64,000 nt of DNA from Lytechinus variegatus (Eukaryota; Echinodermata; Echinoidea; Temnopleuroida; Toxopneustidae), in contig NC_054757.1 in NCBI RefSeq assembly GCF_018143015.1, positions 22,025,785-22,089,784 on the forward strand, in the 5' to 3' direction. Below, piece after piece: positions 10,211 through 22,200 of this stretch. Under the pieces are notes generated by a model. The model was not told the origin of the DNA. It saw only the letters and a list, made by a program, of their open reading frames with translations, and did no database searches. Position numbers and translations under genes: made by a program. Numbering within the stretch: the first letter of the stretch is position 1; each line of letters opens with the position of its first letter.

Positions 10211-10838
10211 GAAAGCTTTAAAGTGCCATTGACTTTTTGAGATTGTGAGATAATTTATCTCACCAAGTCAACATAATATCATTATTTACATGTATGTCAA
10301 CATGTGTTATCTTGCCGAGATATATATGTTATCTCGCCAAGTTGACCTACAACTTTTCATATGTCAATTTGACAAGTGTTGTATCATGGGTTCTTGAACT
10401 AATACATATATGTACAGTAACTGAAAGTAAAGGCAGAGAAACTAAATAGGTCCAGTTGCAGAGAAGTTTAATGGCAGACTCCCAGAATATCTGGATATCA
10501 AAATCAAGCAGGCACAGCATAGGATTGGAATTTCTAACATTCAGAACTGATCATGCTAGGCATGTGCACAAACACAATAGAGGTGGTGAAGAATGCATTA
10601 CATAAAGGTAGCTACTGAATTACCATTAATGGTTGCCATGCAATGTCTGAATACAACAAGATAACATACTCGCTATTTGGACATTCAATGTTTTATAGGT
10701 CAACTTGGAGAGATAACATATCTCACCTAAATTTATCTCACTATGTACATGTACGGTAACTTACAATGTTTTATATGTCAACTTGCTGAGATAATTTTTG
10801 GCCCAATCATGACAAGTTGATGGCACGTAAACGCTTTT
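10211..10838. mobile_element. Foldback element, diverged relative of the 22325-23345 hairpin
   Basis: The left end 'gaaagctttaaagtgcca' and right end 'tggcacgtaaacgctttt' are degenerate inverted repeats. Inside are 'tgagataatttatctcacc' palindromes and several 'gtcaacttg / caagttgac' words. The end sequence and the internal logic (gagataa..ttatctc next to gtcaac) match the ends of the giant hairpin, so I regard them as one foldback family of different ages. Confidence 0.6.
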
Positions 10839-11305
10839 GTATTATACAGATTCCAGGATCCTCAAGTTTCTCTTCCTTTTCTGTCTCCCTAATTGCAGAA
10901 TTTATCGCTCCTACATCTTGTGTTTTCTTATTCTCTCAGCGTTTTTCTGTTTGTATACTCCTCATTTCTTATACAATTAATTTCTTTCTCAACCTTCCTG
11001 TTTCTCCCTGTCTCTATTATTCTCGACCTTGCCCCATCTTCGGATTATTGAACCTTCGGAATAACGCCACAAATGTTCGGATTAACAAACTCTTACGTTT
11101 TCGGATTAATGAACATCAAGGTATAGGCAATTTACGTGTTTCGGAATTATGAAGTGTTACCGAGAAAAGATGGGATAAGCAAATGAGAGAGGAAAGCAGA
11201 GAGAGATTTGTGTTATTAAACTTGTGTGCAGTCAGTAGGTAGTTTTCACATTTACTACGGGGAAACTATACAATGCATCGATTCCTGTGGAAAGGTAATT
11301 AGAAC

Positions 11306-11640
11306 TGCAATGGAGAGCCAAAAAGCTTTTGTCAGAAGTTGGTGGACTGGGACAGCAGATCATCCAATTTGCACTGGATGTACAATTTTATGTCGTTGTC
11401 CAGAGTCAAGAGATTGCGACCGGGGGGGGGGGGGGGGGGGGGGGTTCATGAAAGGACTTGTCGGACGTTTTATCCAACAAGTCCCATTTTATCCCACAGT
11501 TACCATAGGAACAGTGCCTCTCACCCAATCAAAATCATGGAAAGATGTCAGATCTGACAACTTGTCGGATGAAAATATTGATGAAACGCTCCCCCGGTCC
11601 ACCAACTTGCGACAAAAGCCTCTCAGCTCTCCATTATGAT
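11306..11640. mobile_element. Foldback element interrupted by a MITE and a 23-nt G run
   Basis: The outer arms pair: 'aatggagagccaaaaagctttt' with 'aggcttttgtcg...' further in, against 'cgacaaaagcctctcagctctccatt'. Inside 'gttggtggactggg' pairs with 'ccggtccaccaac'. The loop holds the 'gggagcgtttcat' MITE (11441-11595) preceded by an uninterrupted G run at 11422-11444. Confidence 0.65.
11441..11595. mobile_element. Palindromic MITE ('ggggagcgtttcat' family, copy 1)
   Basis: It contains the family hallmark 'ttcatgaaaggacttgtcgg' at the left and 'ttgatgaaacgctccccc' at the right, with 'ccgacaagtcc/ggacttgtcgg' pairing. Its left terminus is merged into the G run. Other copies are at 24781, 31165, 49054 and 49473. 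Confidence 0.8.
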
Positions 11641-12221
11641 TTAACTTGCATTTTCAAAGGAATTGGTGCATTGTAGACAGTGTCTACGTATATAGTAAAT
11701 GCGAAAAGTTCGGACTTTATAGTCGATTGAGAAAGAAAACGACTCAACAAAAAACGAGCACCCAGAATAAATCACATCAGACATTTTTTTTGTTTCACTT
11801 GGTTTATTATAGTTTTCCGTAAAACTCAACAGTTTATAAACCGTTCATATAAAACTAATCCATAAAACTACATGCATATACTCTCTGTCAATATGGTAAA
11901 ACATAATAAAGGATGTAACATCATATACTAATGTATAGTATATATATCACGTTTGGTGAATTTCAGTTGATATTTATTTTTCAGAACATTAACGACTATC
12001 ATAACTTCTTTGAAGGGCACTTACAGTGTCTTGTAAATTATGAAATAGCCACAGAATCATAATCATTCTATCTAACAAATAGCAATTAGAATGGTGAATA
12101 TATTTAAGGTTTGATTGTCTCTTCTAAAAAAAGATACCAACAGCAATTCCAATAACTTGAGGGAGCCTCCGTCAAATAAAACTGACCAAGAATCCTGCTG
12201 AGTGTTTACCAGATGGCCATT

Positions 12222-12538
12222 ATATACGACTGGGATGTCAACTTTAAATTAAACCCTGGTTGAAAGTTGTGGTTTAACTATGGAAAGCCAATAGTGGCAT
12301 GAATCTCTAACAGTATGATTTCAATGTGTCAGGTAATTTTTCTCACAAATCATTTTTAACTGCTTCGGAAGAATAGATAAGATAGCTTTCTCCACCATTC
12401 ACGAGCTAGGAAAGAGTACAGTAAATTTAAAAACATACAATGTAAGGAAAAATGTGACGTACTTGGCTTTCCATAATTTTATCCCAGATCAAAGACAGAC
12501 CATGGTTTAAGTTAAACCCGACTTCAGAATACGGGCCT
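12222..12538. mobile_element. Palindromic MITE ('ggcccgtattctgaagtcagg' family, copy 2)
   Basis: The right end 'gttaaacccgacttcagaatacgggcc' is well preserved. The left arm is diverged ('aaattaaaccctggttgaaag'). Internal 'ctatggaaagccaatagtggcatgaa' matches the copy at 58755-59067. Confidence 0.65.
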
Positions 12539-12539
12539 A

Positions 12540-13147
12540 GGTGTGGTATTCTGATATAGTTAAATATAAATCACTTTTCTATGGAATGCTGGTTTATAAT
12601 ATTGCGTCCATATTCTTGGCAATTATGATTTATCAATTAATTTACCAATATTCAATTTAATTTTTTGTTTTCCTATACTTTTCTTGTTTCACTAACTCAA
12701 TTTTTTTTACGTTTTGAAGCAGGATTAAAATATATATTTTTTTATGATTGATGAATAAGTTGACAACTGGCATTCCATAAAGGTGTGTTCTAAGTTAATC
12801 CAGGTTTAACTAAACCATGACTATCATAATACCACCATAGATATAAAAATCTAAACCGAATTCATTTCATTAAATTCCGGTAAACACAAGTATGTATGCC
12901 AAATCAGTTAATGTAAATTATTTCAATGTACAATAGAATATTCAATTATTTCGGAAATATCTTTATGTGGTACCACAATAAAACTTCATGAATATTGACA
13001 CACTCGCTTAATAATTTACTGGATGAAGTACAATCAAGCCTAAATAGCAATCATAATTATACACAATAAGGGTATATTCCATTGTCTTTACACACTAACT
13101 CGGCTTGGCATATACTTAAATGCTCAAGTGCACGCTGTTTAAGATTT
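12540..13147. other. Gene-free AT-rich stretch
   Basis: I see no coding potential on either strand. A half-element 'ggtttaactaaaccatgact' near 12800 resembles the interior of the 8758-9067 MITE family. Confidence 0.55.
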
Positions 13148-13432
13148 CGCTGTTTACTATATGAACCTTACAGTATGTGTTTAATCGTTTAAACAATCAT
13201 GTTTAATTCATTGAAAATTAGATATTGAAAATTAAACTTTGTTGGTTAAGATTTAAACACTTGTTTTAACTGTTTAAACACTTACTGTAAGGTTCATATA
13301 GTAAACAGCGTTGTACAATTTTTTTTAATTTATTGAAAATTAGATATTAAAAATTAAACTTTGTTGGTTAAGATTTAAACACTTGTTTTAACTTTTTAAA
13401 CAATTACTGTAAGGTTCATATAGTAAACAGCG
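13148..13432. repeat. Inverted repeat with a tandemly duplicated right arm
   Basis: The left arm 'gctgtttactatatgaacc' (13149 on) pairs with 'ggttcatatagtaaacagc' ending 13310. A second copy of that right arm, with its inner flank 'gaaaattagatattaaaaat', ends at 13432, so ~122 bp is duplicated in tandem. Confidence 0.8.
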
Positions 13433-13559
13433 TTGTACAATTTTGTTTTACTGTGTGCTACCTGTACTAGTTAACATACAGTGTATATCAATCAGAACAC
13501 ATATATCTCCCTGCATGCTGTAAAATCCATCTTTGTGGCAAAATATACTGAATACTAGT

Positions 13560-13640
13560 AGGTACTCTTTTGTCGAATGGTACTGTGGCGGTGGTATTTG
13601 AACCCAGAACTCACGGTCCAAAGTCTGGGGACTATCTGAA
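13560..13640 (-). mobile_element. SINE head fragment
   Basis: On the minus strand it reads 'ccccagactttgga' and a B box-like 'gggttcaaataccacc', as in the tRNA-like heads of families B/C. The body is lost. Confidence 0.45.
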
Positions 13641-13966
13641 TATTGTGATGAAATACAATGATATACCGGTAGTAACAATTTCTTAGCACCATTATATGCA
13701 TTCAGAAGAATCTGAAGAAAGGATTACTTTTGAGGTGCAGGAAAAAAAATCAAACGTTTTTTTGGTATTTTTTTACTTCTCTGAGTAAAACATTTTCCAT
13801 TTATGATGGGTAAGAGGTAGGAATAAATTTTGACTGTTGTGAGGACATATTTATAAGTTATTGAAAACAATACAATACATTCGTGAAAGCAGTTGAATAA
13901 TTCAATGATCATGTGGAGGAAACGAAAGCAAAGCTTGGGAAACAGGTTTCTTTTGCAAAGGCGGAT

Positions 13967-14010
13967 CGGGGGGGGGGGGGGGGGGCCGAGGAACCCGACC
14001 CCCCCCTATT
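13967..14010. repeat. G-run / C-run pair (18-nt G tract)
   Basis: An uninterrupted G tract of 18 starts at 13968 after 'gcggatc' and is followed by 'gacccccccctattggcgg'. This is a short G/C hairpin resembling the ends of the element inserted at 33836-35205 ('gatcc...gggggg'). Tract length is probably unreliable in assembly. Confidence 0.6.
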
Positions 14011-14099
14011 GGCGGAGCAAAAGAAAGGGAAAAAAGGAGGAAAGACATAAAAAAAATAAGGGGAAAGGGAGGAGGAAAAGAGAAGAGGAAAAATAAGAG

Positions 14100-14787
14100 G
14101 AAGCAAGTGAATACAATAAGGGGAAGACTTAGAAAATGAAAATGAAAAAAAAAATTAATGTCACTAAATTAAATTTTCACTCGCTCTTTGCAATCGCATT
14201 GCCTGTTATATGGGATATATATCTTGCTCAATAGGCTGATATGAAGTTTAAAATGAAGTTTTGAAGTCAATACACAAAACATGTTTTAGCTCGGACATCG
14301 AGCTTTCATTATTTCGTTTGATTTACCACTTGATTTTATAAAAAAATACTTTGTAAAATACCCGATTTATAACATTTTCAGGTTTGATTGTCAAAACGTC
14401 GGCCTAACAGCCAGTGTTGCACGCTCGCATTTTGAGTTGTGTATACCTATATATTAATTCTTTGACTACTCAAAATCTTTTCTTGACCGTTTATCAAGAT
14501 TTGCGCTCGAATTAATTGATTGAAATATAGCTATGATCATTTTTATTTGTAAATAAAAATTGATAAGAATTCACAAGCATGCACGCCCACACACATTACA
14601 TTCAGGAAAGTTCAGAGTAAAAATGCAGAGGTAAAAATGGCACAGGTAATAATGTCCGAGGTAATATTGCAGCGGTGAGACAAATTATTTCACACTCCCG
14701 CTCCCGTGGCGTTCGTATCGGATCGCATGACAATTTAATCCAATCCCGAACAATTCCACTCAATGACTGAGACTATGGTTACAATGT
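14100..14787. other. Gene-free stretch, nothing recognised
   Basis: AT-rich intergenic DNA between PFDN1 and the SLC16-type gene. Minor word repetition occurs near 14615-14700 ('gaggtaaaaatg', 'caggtaataatg', 'gaggtaatattg'). Confidence 0.5.
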
Positions 14788-15010
14788 AAATTACAGGGAT
14801 CTAAAATAAGTCCTGGTGGACTGTAGTTAGGGACCAATCGATTTCTGGATTTAGTTTTAATCCTAAAGACTTAAATTCAAATCTCAAATGATTTAAATTT
14901 AAAACTTTCGAGATTTAAAAATGAATCTTAAGGATTCAAACTAAATCCGGAACTCGATTGGTCCCTAACTACAGTCCATGTGGACTTATTCTTAATCCCT
15001 GTTATTTAGA
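14788..15010. mobile_element. Palindromic MITE ('acagggattaaataagtcc' family, copy 1)
   Basis: 'attacagggatctaaaataag' at the left and 'cttattcttaatccctgttat' at the right are inverted. Inside, 'ggactgtagttagggacca' pairs with 'tggtccctaactacagtcc'. It is non-coding. A second copy lies 180 bp downstream. Confidence 0.85.
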
Positions 15011-15183
15011 GTGTATATTCATATCGTATATTGTTCTGCCATAAAATTGCCAATTTATGGTTAATCGCTAGCATTTTGTGTTACGGTGCCTGACCAACAA
15101 AGGCATACTACCAGTTGGTTAGAGGTTTTGTTGCCGTGGCTGTTTAGGCATTATTTAGGGAGTTTTTGCAACTCTGTACACTC

Positions 15184-15391
15184 TGAATTACAGGGATTTA
15201 AAATAAGTCCAGATGGGCTGTATAGTTAGGGACCAATCGAATTCCGGATTTAGTTTGAATCCTTAAGATTCATTTTTAAATCTCAAAAGATTTAAATGTA
15301 AATCTTAAGGATTAAAACTAAATCCAGAAATCGTTTGCTCCCTAACTACAGTCCATCTGGACTTATTTTAAATCCCTGTAATTTAGAGTGT
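15184..15391. mobile_element. Palindromic MITE ('acagggattaaataagtcc' family, copy 2)
   Basis: The same arms as 14788-15010 ('attacagggatttaaaataag' / 'cttattttaaatccctgtaat'). Both copies end in 'tttagagtgta', and both sit close together in the same intergenic space. Confidence 0.85.
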
Positions 15392-15680
15392 ACAGACGCT
15401 TTCTGGAAAGCAGAGGATCTATTGTCAAAAGCCCTTCATGACAAAGCAGTCTTTGTCAAAAATCAGTGAATCAAAAACAGCAGTGTTTTCCGTGACTTTG
15501 GTCAAACGACAAAATTTCATTTGCAATTTTCGTCAGCTCCGAATCTTAGGACAGTCTGCAGTCCCGGTTCACCATTTTTTGACAAAGACCTCTCAGCTGT
15601 TCATTGTAATTTGACAGATATTTTCAAAGCATTTAATACGTTCCAGAATCCGTCTTCGTTACAATTGCGAAAACTCTCTT

Positions 15681-15908
15681 ACACTGTAAAAACTGTGGTG
15701 TTAAAACTGACACCAATTGGTGTTAATAGAGGACCACACCCTGAGGAGTTAAAATTACAACATAAAACCAAAGAGTGTAAATGTAACAACAAAAGGTGTT
15801 GTAATAACACCTATAGGTGTGAAACTAACACCACCAATTTAACACCGGTGTAAAATAACTGGTGTGGTCCTCTATGTACACCGGTTAACACCACCGTTTT
15901 TGCTGTGT
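15681..15908. mobile_element. Palindromic MITE with 'ACACTGTAAAAAC' ends
   Basis: The left end 'acactgtaaaaactgtggtg' mirrors the right end 'caccaccgtttttgctgtgt'. 'aatagaggaccacacc' pairs with 'ggtgtggtcctctat', and the interior is full of 'ggtgtt/aacacc' words. It is 228 bp and non-coding, and ends ~140 bp downstream of the SLC16-type stop codon. Confidence 0.8.
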
Positions 15909-16051
15909 ATAATCATGAGAAATACCCGTCCCCTGAATGAATGAAATAGCTGGTGAAAGTTATTGAAATGTAACTTTTTTTTTTACTATACGTGTTAATT
16001 TTCCGACAACACCACCAGATCTCATGATTATCGAAAATCACGACTTCTGAG

Positions 16052-16269
16052 TCAAACTGCAGAAGCTGCCATCTCTTCCGCCGTCTTAACCGTCGTGCCC
16101 TTCTTCAAGCGTCGACATTTGGCTTGGTGTTCGAACATGACGAAACGATGACGTGCAAATATCTTTTGGTAGATTGGAACCGCCACGCATAGAAGAGCAC
16201 AGACTGCATACATCCCCATGCTCGTATAAATGGCCTCGTTATATGACCCTGTTTTATCGATACTTTCCC
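16052..16269 (-). CDS. SLC16-type gene, exon 6 (terminal)
   Basis: The acceptor is TTTACAG ending at 16270. It encodes residues 491-562: GESIDKTGSYNEAIY, TM12 (MGMYAVCALLCVAVPIYQKI) and a short basic cytosolic tail. The TGA stop is at 16052-16054. The tail ends ...ASAV, a possible C-terminal PDZ-type ligand (weak). Confidence 0.92.
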
Positions 16270-19200
16270 CTGTAAAGTAAAAATACATCATATTTATAGA
16301 TACATTTATATTTATGCATAAAAACTGTAAATTTCATAATTTTTTATATATTTATCTAGGACGTAGCTGAAGTATAATCCGGAGAAATGTACGGTTTGAA
16401 TGAAGTCTTGTCTATATTCTTCACTGAACGAAGTTTAGATTTCAAACTTCTCAATTTTCATAAAAACTGGCTATTTATTTTCATATAGGACGTCAAACGG
16501 AGGGATTTCAACATCGAGCGATATGCGCATAGGCACACTGATTATGCTAGTTCAGAAATTATTACGGATTAAGACCTATCGCGCGAAGCGTAGAAGGGGT
16601 CCCTGGGAGCCCACCCCTCCCCCGGCCTAGTTAAGATTTAAGTAATGTTTCCAGTCTTCATGCAATTCTGATATAGTTCAACTTACCAAAGACGGCCGCC
16701 ACCATGAAGCCAATTCCTTGCATCACCATGACAATGGTCCAAGTATGGACAGCATCCTCGTTACGGAAAACTTGGTTGCAGATGGAGTAGGAGAGAACAT
16801 CAGCAATTGTCATGACAACCAATCCAATTACTATCACAAAAGAAAACAAAAATAATTGATTTAATTAAATTGATTCTTAATTAAATTATGTTTTTTCTTA
16901 TTAATCTACTGGGGGGGGTACATTAAAGAAAAAGCAAACATGAGATTTTGGGATATAAGACAAAACATTTTTTTGCTTTCCAAACCGAAGCTAAAAAAAG
17001 AATAAACTATAAGATATAGCAGAGCTACCAAGTCTCACGCATTATGCATGAGACTCAAGCATTTTGGACTCTTGTTCATCCCCTCAAATCTCTGCAGTAG
17101 CGGACCGTGACCCGGAGTAGACAAAGCTTTGGGGGGGGCACTGCATTGTTCGTGAACAATGCCGTGCCCCCCAATGCTTTGTCTCCTCGGGGTCACGGTC
17201 CGCCACTGAATCTCTGTCTCACGCAACTATCACAGCTTATCCCCATATACATTGTACACAATGTCTGTGATCTCACCCAGATTCACAGAAAATCTCACGC
17301 ATAGCTGGTCTTTGAACTTGGCATCTCTGGATATAGTGATAGATTGTGATGATTTCAAATGCAATGAAATGATAGAAATGCCTAAACCATACTATGATTA
17401 AACAAACTTTATTTCCATTATTGACATCCTCTATCTCCAATTTCTTATTCTTTCTTTGATCCAGAGTAACTTGAGTAACTGTAACTTGCGAGAATTGCAA
17501 CCTTTCATAATAACTAGAAAATCATAATTTTCTTGTCTAGTAACCTGTGTGCCCCTGTTCATTGTAACGTTCTCTGTTTTCGTCTTTGTCCAGTTTCTGT
17601 AACTTTCTCCGAGCTCAGCTCTATTTTTTCTATAATTATTTGTAGCTATCAATGATTACACATAAATTATTTGTTAAGGGCCTATCCACAACAAGCTTTT
17701 GCTTTACTTTAGGTCCATCCACTTAGAATCTGCTTTTATATTGTAATTATGCATACTATTTCGGAATGAGTTGTATGTTTTTCTTTGTATTTTGATTGAT
17801 TTGTGGAAAATAAATGAAATGAAATGAAATGAATGAAATAATTTAAAGAAGGTTCTGCATATCCTAATATTGTTTTTTTTTATTATTGTCCATGTGTGTA
17901 AAGGGGTCAGGAGGGGGGGGGCAAATGCCCCGGGTGAAACTTTTTAATCTTTTCAATGACACGACATCCCCAAACCTGCCTCTCTCACACTCAAGCATAT
18001 TTTTGTGTTTATTCAAATTATTAGAAACATCCTTTTTTTGAGAATGGAGATCGGTTAGATTTTGACCGCCCCAAACTGGCAAAGGCATTTACAAGGGGAG
18101 AGCCAGCAAAATCATACCCCTACAGGTATTTGGAGGGAAATCTGTCAGAATTACCCGCGAGTTTCATAATTCCTCTGGGAAGATTTTCAAACTGCGCCTC
18201 TAACTAAAACGCTAACAGAACTTATATTAAAGGATTTTTCATATCCCCCTGAACTATGAACCCTAAATTATACTCCTTTTTATTACCCCGGACTATTAGA
18301 ATCTTACTGCGGTACAGGTGATCACCTGAATGGGGGGGGGTAACATGAGTTTCCCCCTACGCACAGCAAAACAGTGGCGTTGATTGCTGTACATAAAGCA
18401 CCACAACAGTGATTACATTGTTAGTTTTACACTGTTTCGTGATTTTATTTTGAATCTCTAGGGTGTAACATTACGATTGATCCAATCAATCTTAACTGTA
18501 TGGATATCCAAAACTTTTCAACAGGAAATATGTATAATCTCCTTAGTTAACAAACAGAATCAAACTGAATCTTCAAGAGAACGATGAATGTATGAATATG
18601 CATCGTTTCTAGAAATTTTGAACAAATTTTCATTTTAGATGTTGACGTTGCTGGCCATCAATAAGTGTGGTTGATCGGATCAATCGCAACTCTTTGTAAG
18701 ACAGGGCATTATATTGGTGGGCTGCTCTCGTGACACACGCTTGTGTCAGTGAAAGAAGAAAACTCTTGTAAAGTTATTCACTCTTTGTGTGACTGAACGT
18801 CAGTCCGATCCCTACCTTTCTTTTTTGATTCCTTCCTTTTTTTTTTTTCTTTCTCACCACATACGTAGGTATCTTATAGAGTAACAAATTATTTCTATGT
18901 TTTCAAGGGGATCCACACTGTAGCATTGCTGTTATAGTGGACCCTCATTCCCATATGCATCATTTAATAATAATAGTAACAATAATAATAATAATAATAA
19001 TAATTATAACGGTTATTTATATGCGCTATACACAAAAATTATCACAGCGCTTACAATTGTCAGAAATAAAATATAAATGTTAAGTAACAAAAAGTATAGA
19101 ATTATATACATTAAATTGCATCAACTATTGGCTTTATATGGCTTTTTTTTACATTGTCTATCCTTAAATTTGTTTCTGGTTTATATTACTTTGTATTATG

Positions 19201-22200
19201 TTTGAATAGAAATGAAATAAATAATCGAATTGAATTAAAAATTGAATCTGTTCTTACCAACCGATAATAATATCAACAATACGACAGATTGGACGACGAG
19301 TAGACATATCATGCAGCCGATCCCTGTCAGGCTCCCTACAAGATAGAGAAATATCTTCGGGAAAGGCAGACGATCAGAGATAACACCAAGCAAACATTTT
19401 CCCACCATTTCTGTGACGCCGAGAGTTGTTACAACCCAGGGAACCACTCGTTTCTCAAACCCAACAGAGAGAAGGTAGTCGCCCTGGAAGGATCGAAATA
19501 AAAAGGATATATCAAAGATACAGAACAAGTAGAATTACTAAACATACAAAAATGGGCAAACATTGTTTCATAGACTTATTAATTTCCCGCGCTTAGTCAG
19601 AAGATGTGTATTCCGGTGACCACAGGTTTCATTCCCACTTGGTGCGCTATTACCCCTTGGTAAGGCATTTAAATCCTCATTACCGGGTCCCGTAGAGAGG
19701 ACCTTAAGAGAGATTTTAAAGCTTAATAATAATTTATTTCTCCTTTGTATCAAACAAATAAGATAATAAGGCCTATCTGATAAATGAAGAGGATAAATGG
19801 CAATCAGGAAATATCATGATTTGCAATACCCATCTTATTATCTATTGCATGTACATTTTCTAACTCCTGACTGATTCTTGTTTATCTCAATAATTTTTGA
19901 ATAGTTTATTTACAAGAAGCAAAATGAAATAAATGTTATAGTCCTAACATTTTTAAACATCTCTTAGGCAAAAGTCAACATATCATGACAACTAAAATAT
20001 CAGTAATTCATGACTTTCTTCTTCAATTTTTTTTGGAACCAAGCGGTCACAACTACACAAGCGAAATACACACGACAATACACAGGAAAATTAAACGGCA
20101 AGTTCAATCACCCAAGCAAAACAAAAAGTTTATTTGAATAATCAGGAAAAAAATCAACCGGTTCATCACAATCGGATGTAAAAAAGAATAACTTATGAAA
20201 TATTTCTGTTTTTCGCCCATTTTTCACAACACAGTTGAAGTTACATGGTTTAATAGATGCAGCGAAATTGTTTGAAAAGTGGGAAGGGGCTGACCGTGCC
20301 AAAAAGTACTTTCAAATGGTATTTTGTTTTTGTATGTTTGTACAGGTTTATTGATTGATATCCATTTCATTAGACAATGATTAAACAACAGAGGTTACCA
20401 GGGTCCCGTAACACAAAGGTTAGCAATTAATTGTAAATTGTAGCCAATTGGATCAAAAGTAGAAAATTTTCTACGATCATTGCTAAGCTATGTGAACGTT
20501 CATCAACATTCTCGTCTGACGGCATTCATTGATACCTTGGCCGAGTGGTCTATAGGTGCCTGACTATAGACTTTTGAAAGTCCACGGTTCAATCCCGGCC
20601 ACGGCACCTATGCCCTTGAGCAAGGCATTTAGTCGACAATCCTCTTTTATCCTTCATTTAGATAAATGTGAATGCTGTAAAATGTATTTTTGTTACTATA
20701 TAGGTGTGCACTTGTTTAAGAAATATGGCTTTGATTTGTTGAGAGAAGTATGGGCAGCCAAAAGGGCCAAAATTAACAATCTACAAAATACAGAAACTCT
20801 CAGAAATAAATGTAAATGTAGTATTTCAGAAAGACATGTAGTATTTAAGAAATAATGCAGTCTCTCAGACTCTCAGAAATAAATTATTTTTGTGATAACA
20901 TATATTCCTGCAAAAGCATGTAAATCTGTGATTGTGTTTATTTCCAATAGTTGTTTTAATTACGCATAAACTTCTGATTCTGCGGCTGTCTTTATTTCTG
21001 TAGTTATTTCTAGAGTTTTCTTATTATATTTGCGAGATTATCTAGTTCTGAACGATGACAATCATTTGTAAAATATACTGTTATTTCAATTTCTGAATGA
21101 GTCTTATATTTCTAAAATCTTTTATCTTTGATTGACAAGATTTATTTCTGAGTTGTCTTTTATTTCTCAATCATATCCATTTCTGGTTAAATACTTTTAT
21201 TTCTGACTTATGTACTATTCGTCCAAAGTAATGTATTCATTTCTGAATGGTATATTTCTGATATACTATTATTTCTGAGGAAACTAATTTATTTCTAAGA
21301 AACAGCAACTTTTTCTGAGACTGCTTTTATTTCTGAAAGACTAGGGGAAGGCGGGGTAAGTTGAGCATAGGGGCAAGTTGAGCCACCAGCCCCAGGCCAA
21401 TAATGAATGAGTCAGACATTGTGGTGGTGTCATGTATTGATGACCCATAGCATAACCCCTAACCCCACCACATTGTTTCCAACTTTGAAACAAAAAGTAG
21501 TTTTTTAGAGGGAAAAATGTGAATTTCAGCCAAAAAAGTAAAAAAGAGTGTAAAATAGATAAGTGCTTTATAAACACACACGTCTTTAAATATAATAAAG
21601 ACATGATAACAACATTATTAGTCCAGGTATGGATCTTCATTCTTGTCATAGTCTTTTATATGATGGATGCATAATAAATGTGTGGATACAAAATTATCGC
21701 ACTAAGTTCGGACTGGGGTAAGTTGAGCCAAACAGCATGGGGCAAGTTGAGCCATGGTAATTTCTATGGTAATGTATCTTAAAAAACAAACAAACCATAA
21801 AAATCGATAGAAATGCAGGCTGAAAGGAGCAAATTTACATGACTGCTCTTTTCCTTTTACAGGATGTTAGTATTTATAGAGAATTAGCAAGTGAAAAGAC
21901 TTTAAACAAAAAATTGACATGCTGGTTCTCCCCCCATACATTTTGGACATAGTTTTTGTGGCTCAACTTACCCCAGAAGGTGGCTCAAACTTACCCCATA
22001 TATGGGGCAAGTTGAGCCATTTGACATCGGTTTTTTCAAAGGTCACGATGACTTTCAGTGTTGGGGTAGAAAGTTATATATAGGTGGAAAATATTTCAGA
22101 AGAATGAAATTTCAAGGCAAGGTACTTATTTCGACAAGATTATTAATCATATAAATTCTAACATGCAAAAAGCAAAAACTGTCACAACTTACCCCGCCTT

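Noticed and set aside
11226..11639. 137-codon plus-strand ORF
   Set aside because: It reads through a G run (poly-Gly) and a palindromic MITE. It is not a gene.
15521..15853. 110-codon plus-strand ORF
   Set aside because: Half of it is the MITE at 15681-15908 (Asn/Thr/Lys-rich from 'aacacc' words), and there is no homology.
21341..21649. 102-codon minus-strand ORF, repeated at 60416-60715
   Set aside because: It is repeated because it lies in both copies of the TA-flanked element. It has no transposase or other motif and is mostly hydrophobic low-information sequence.
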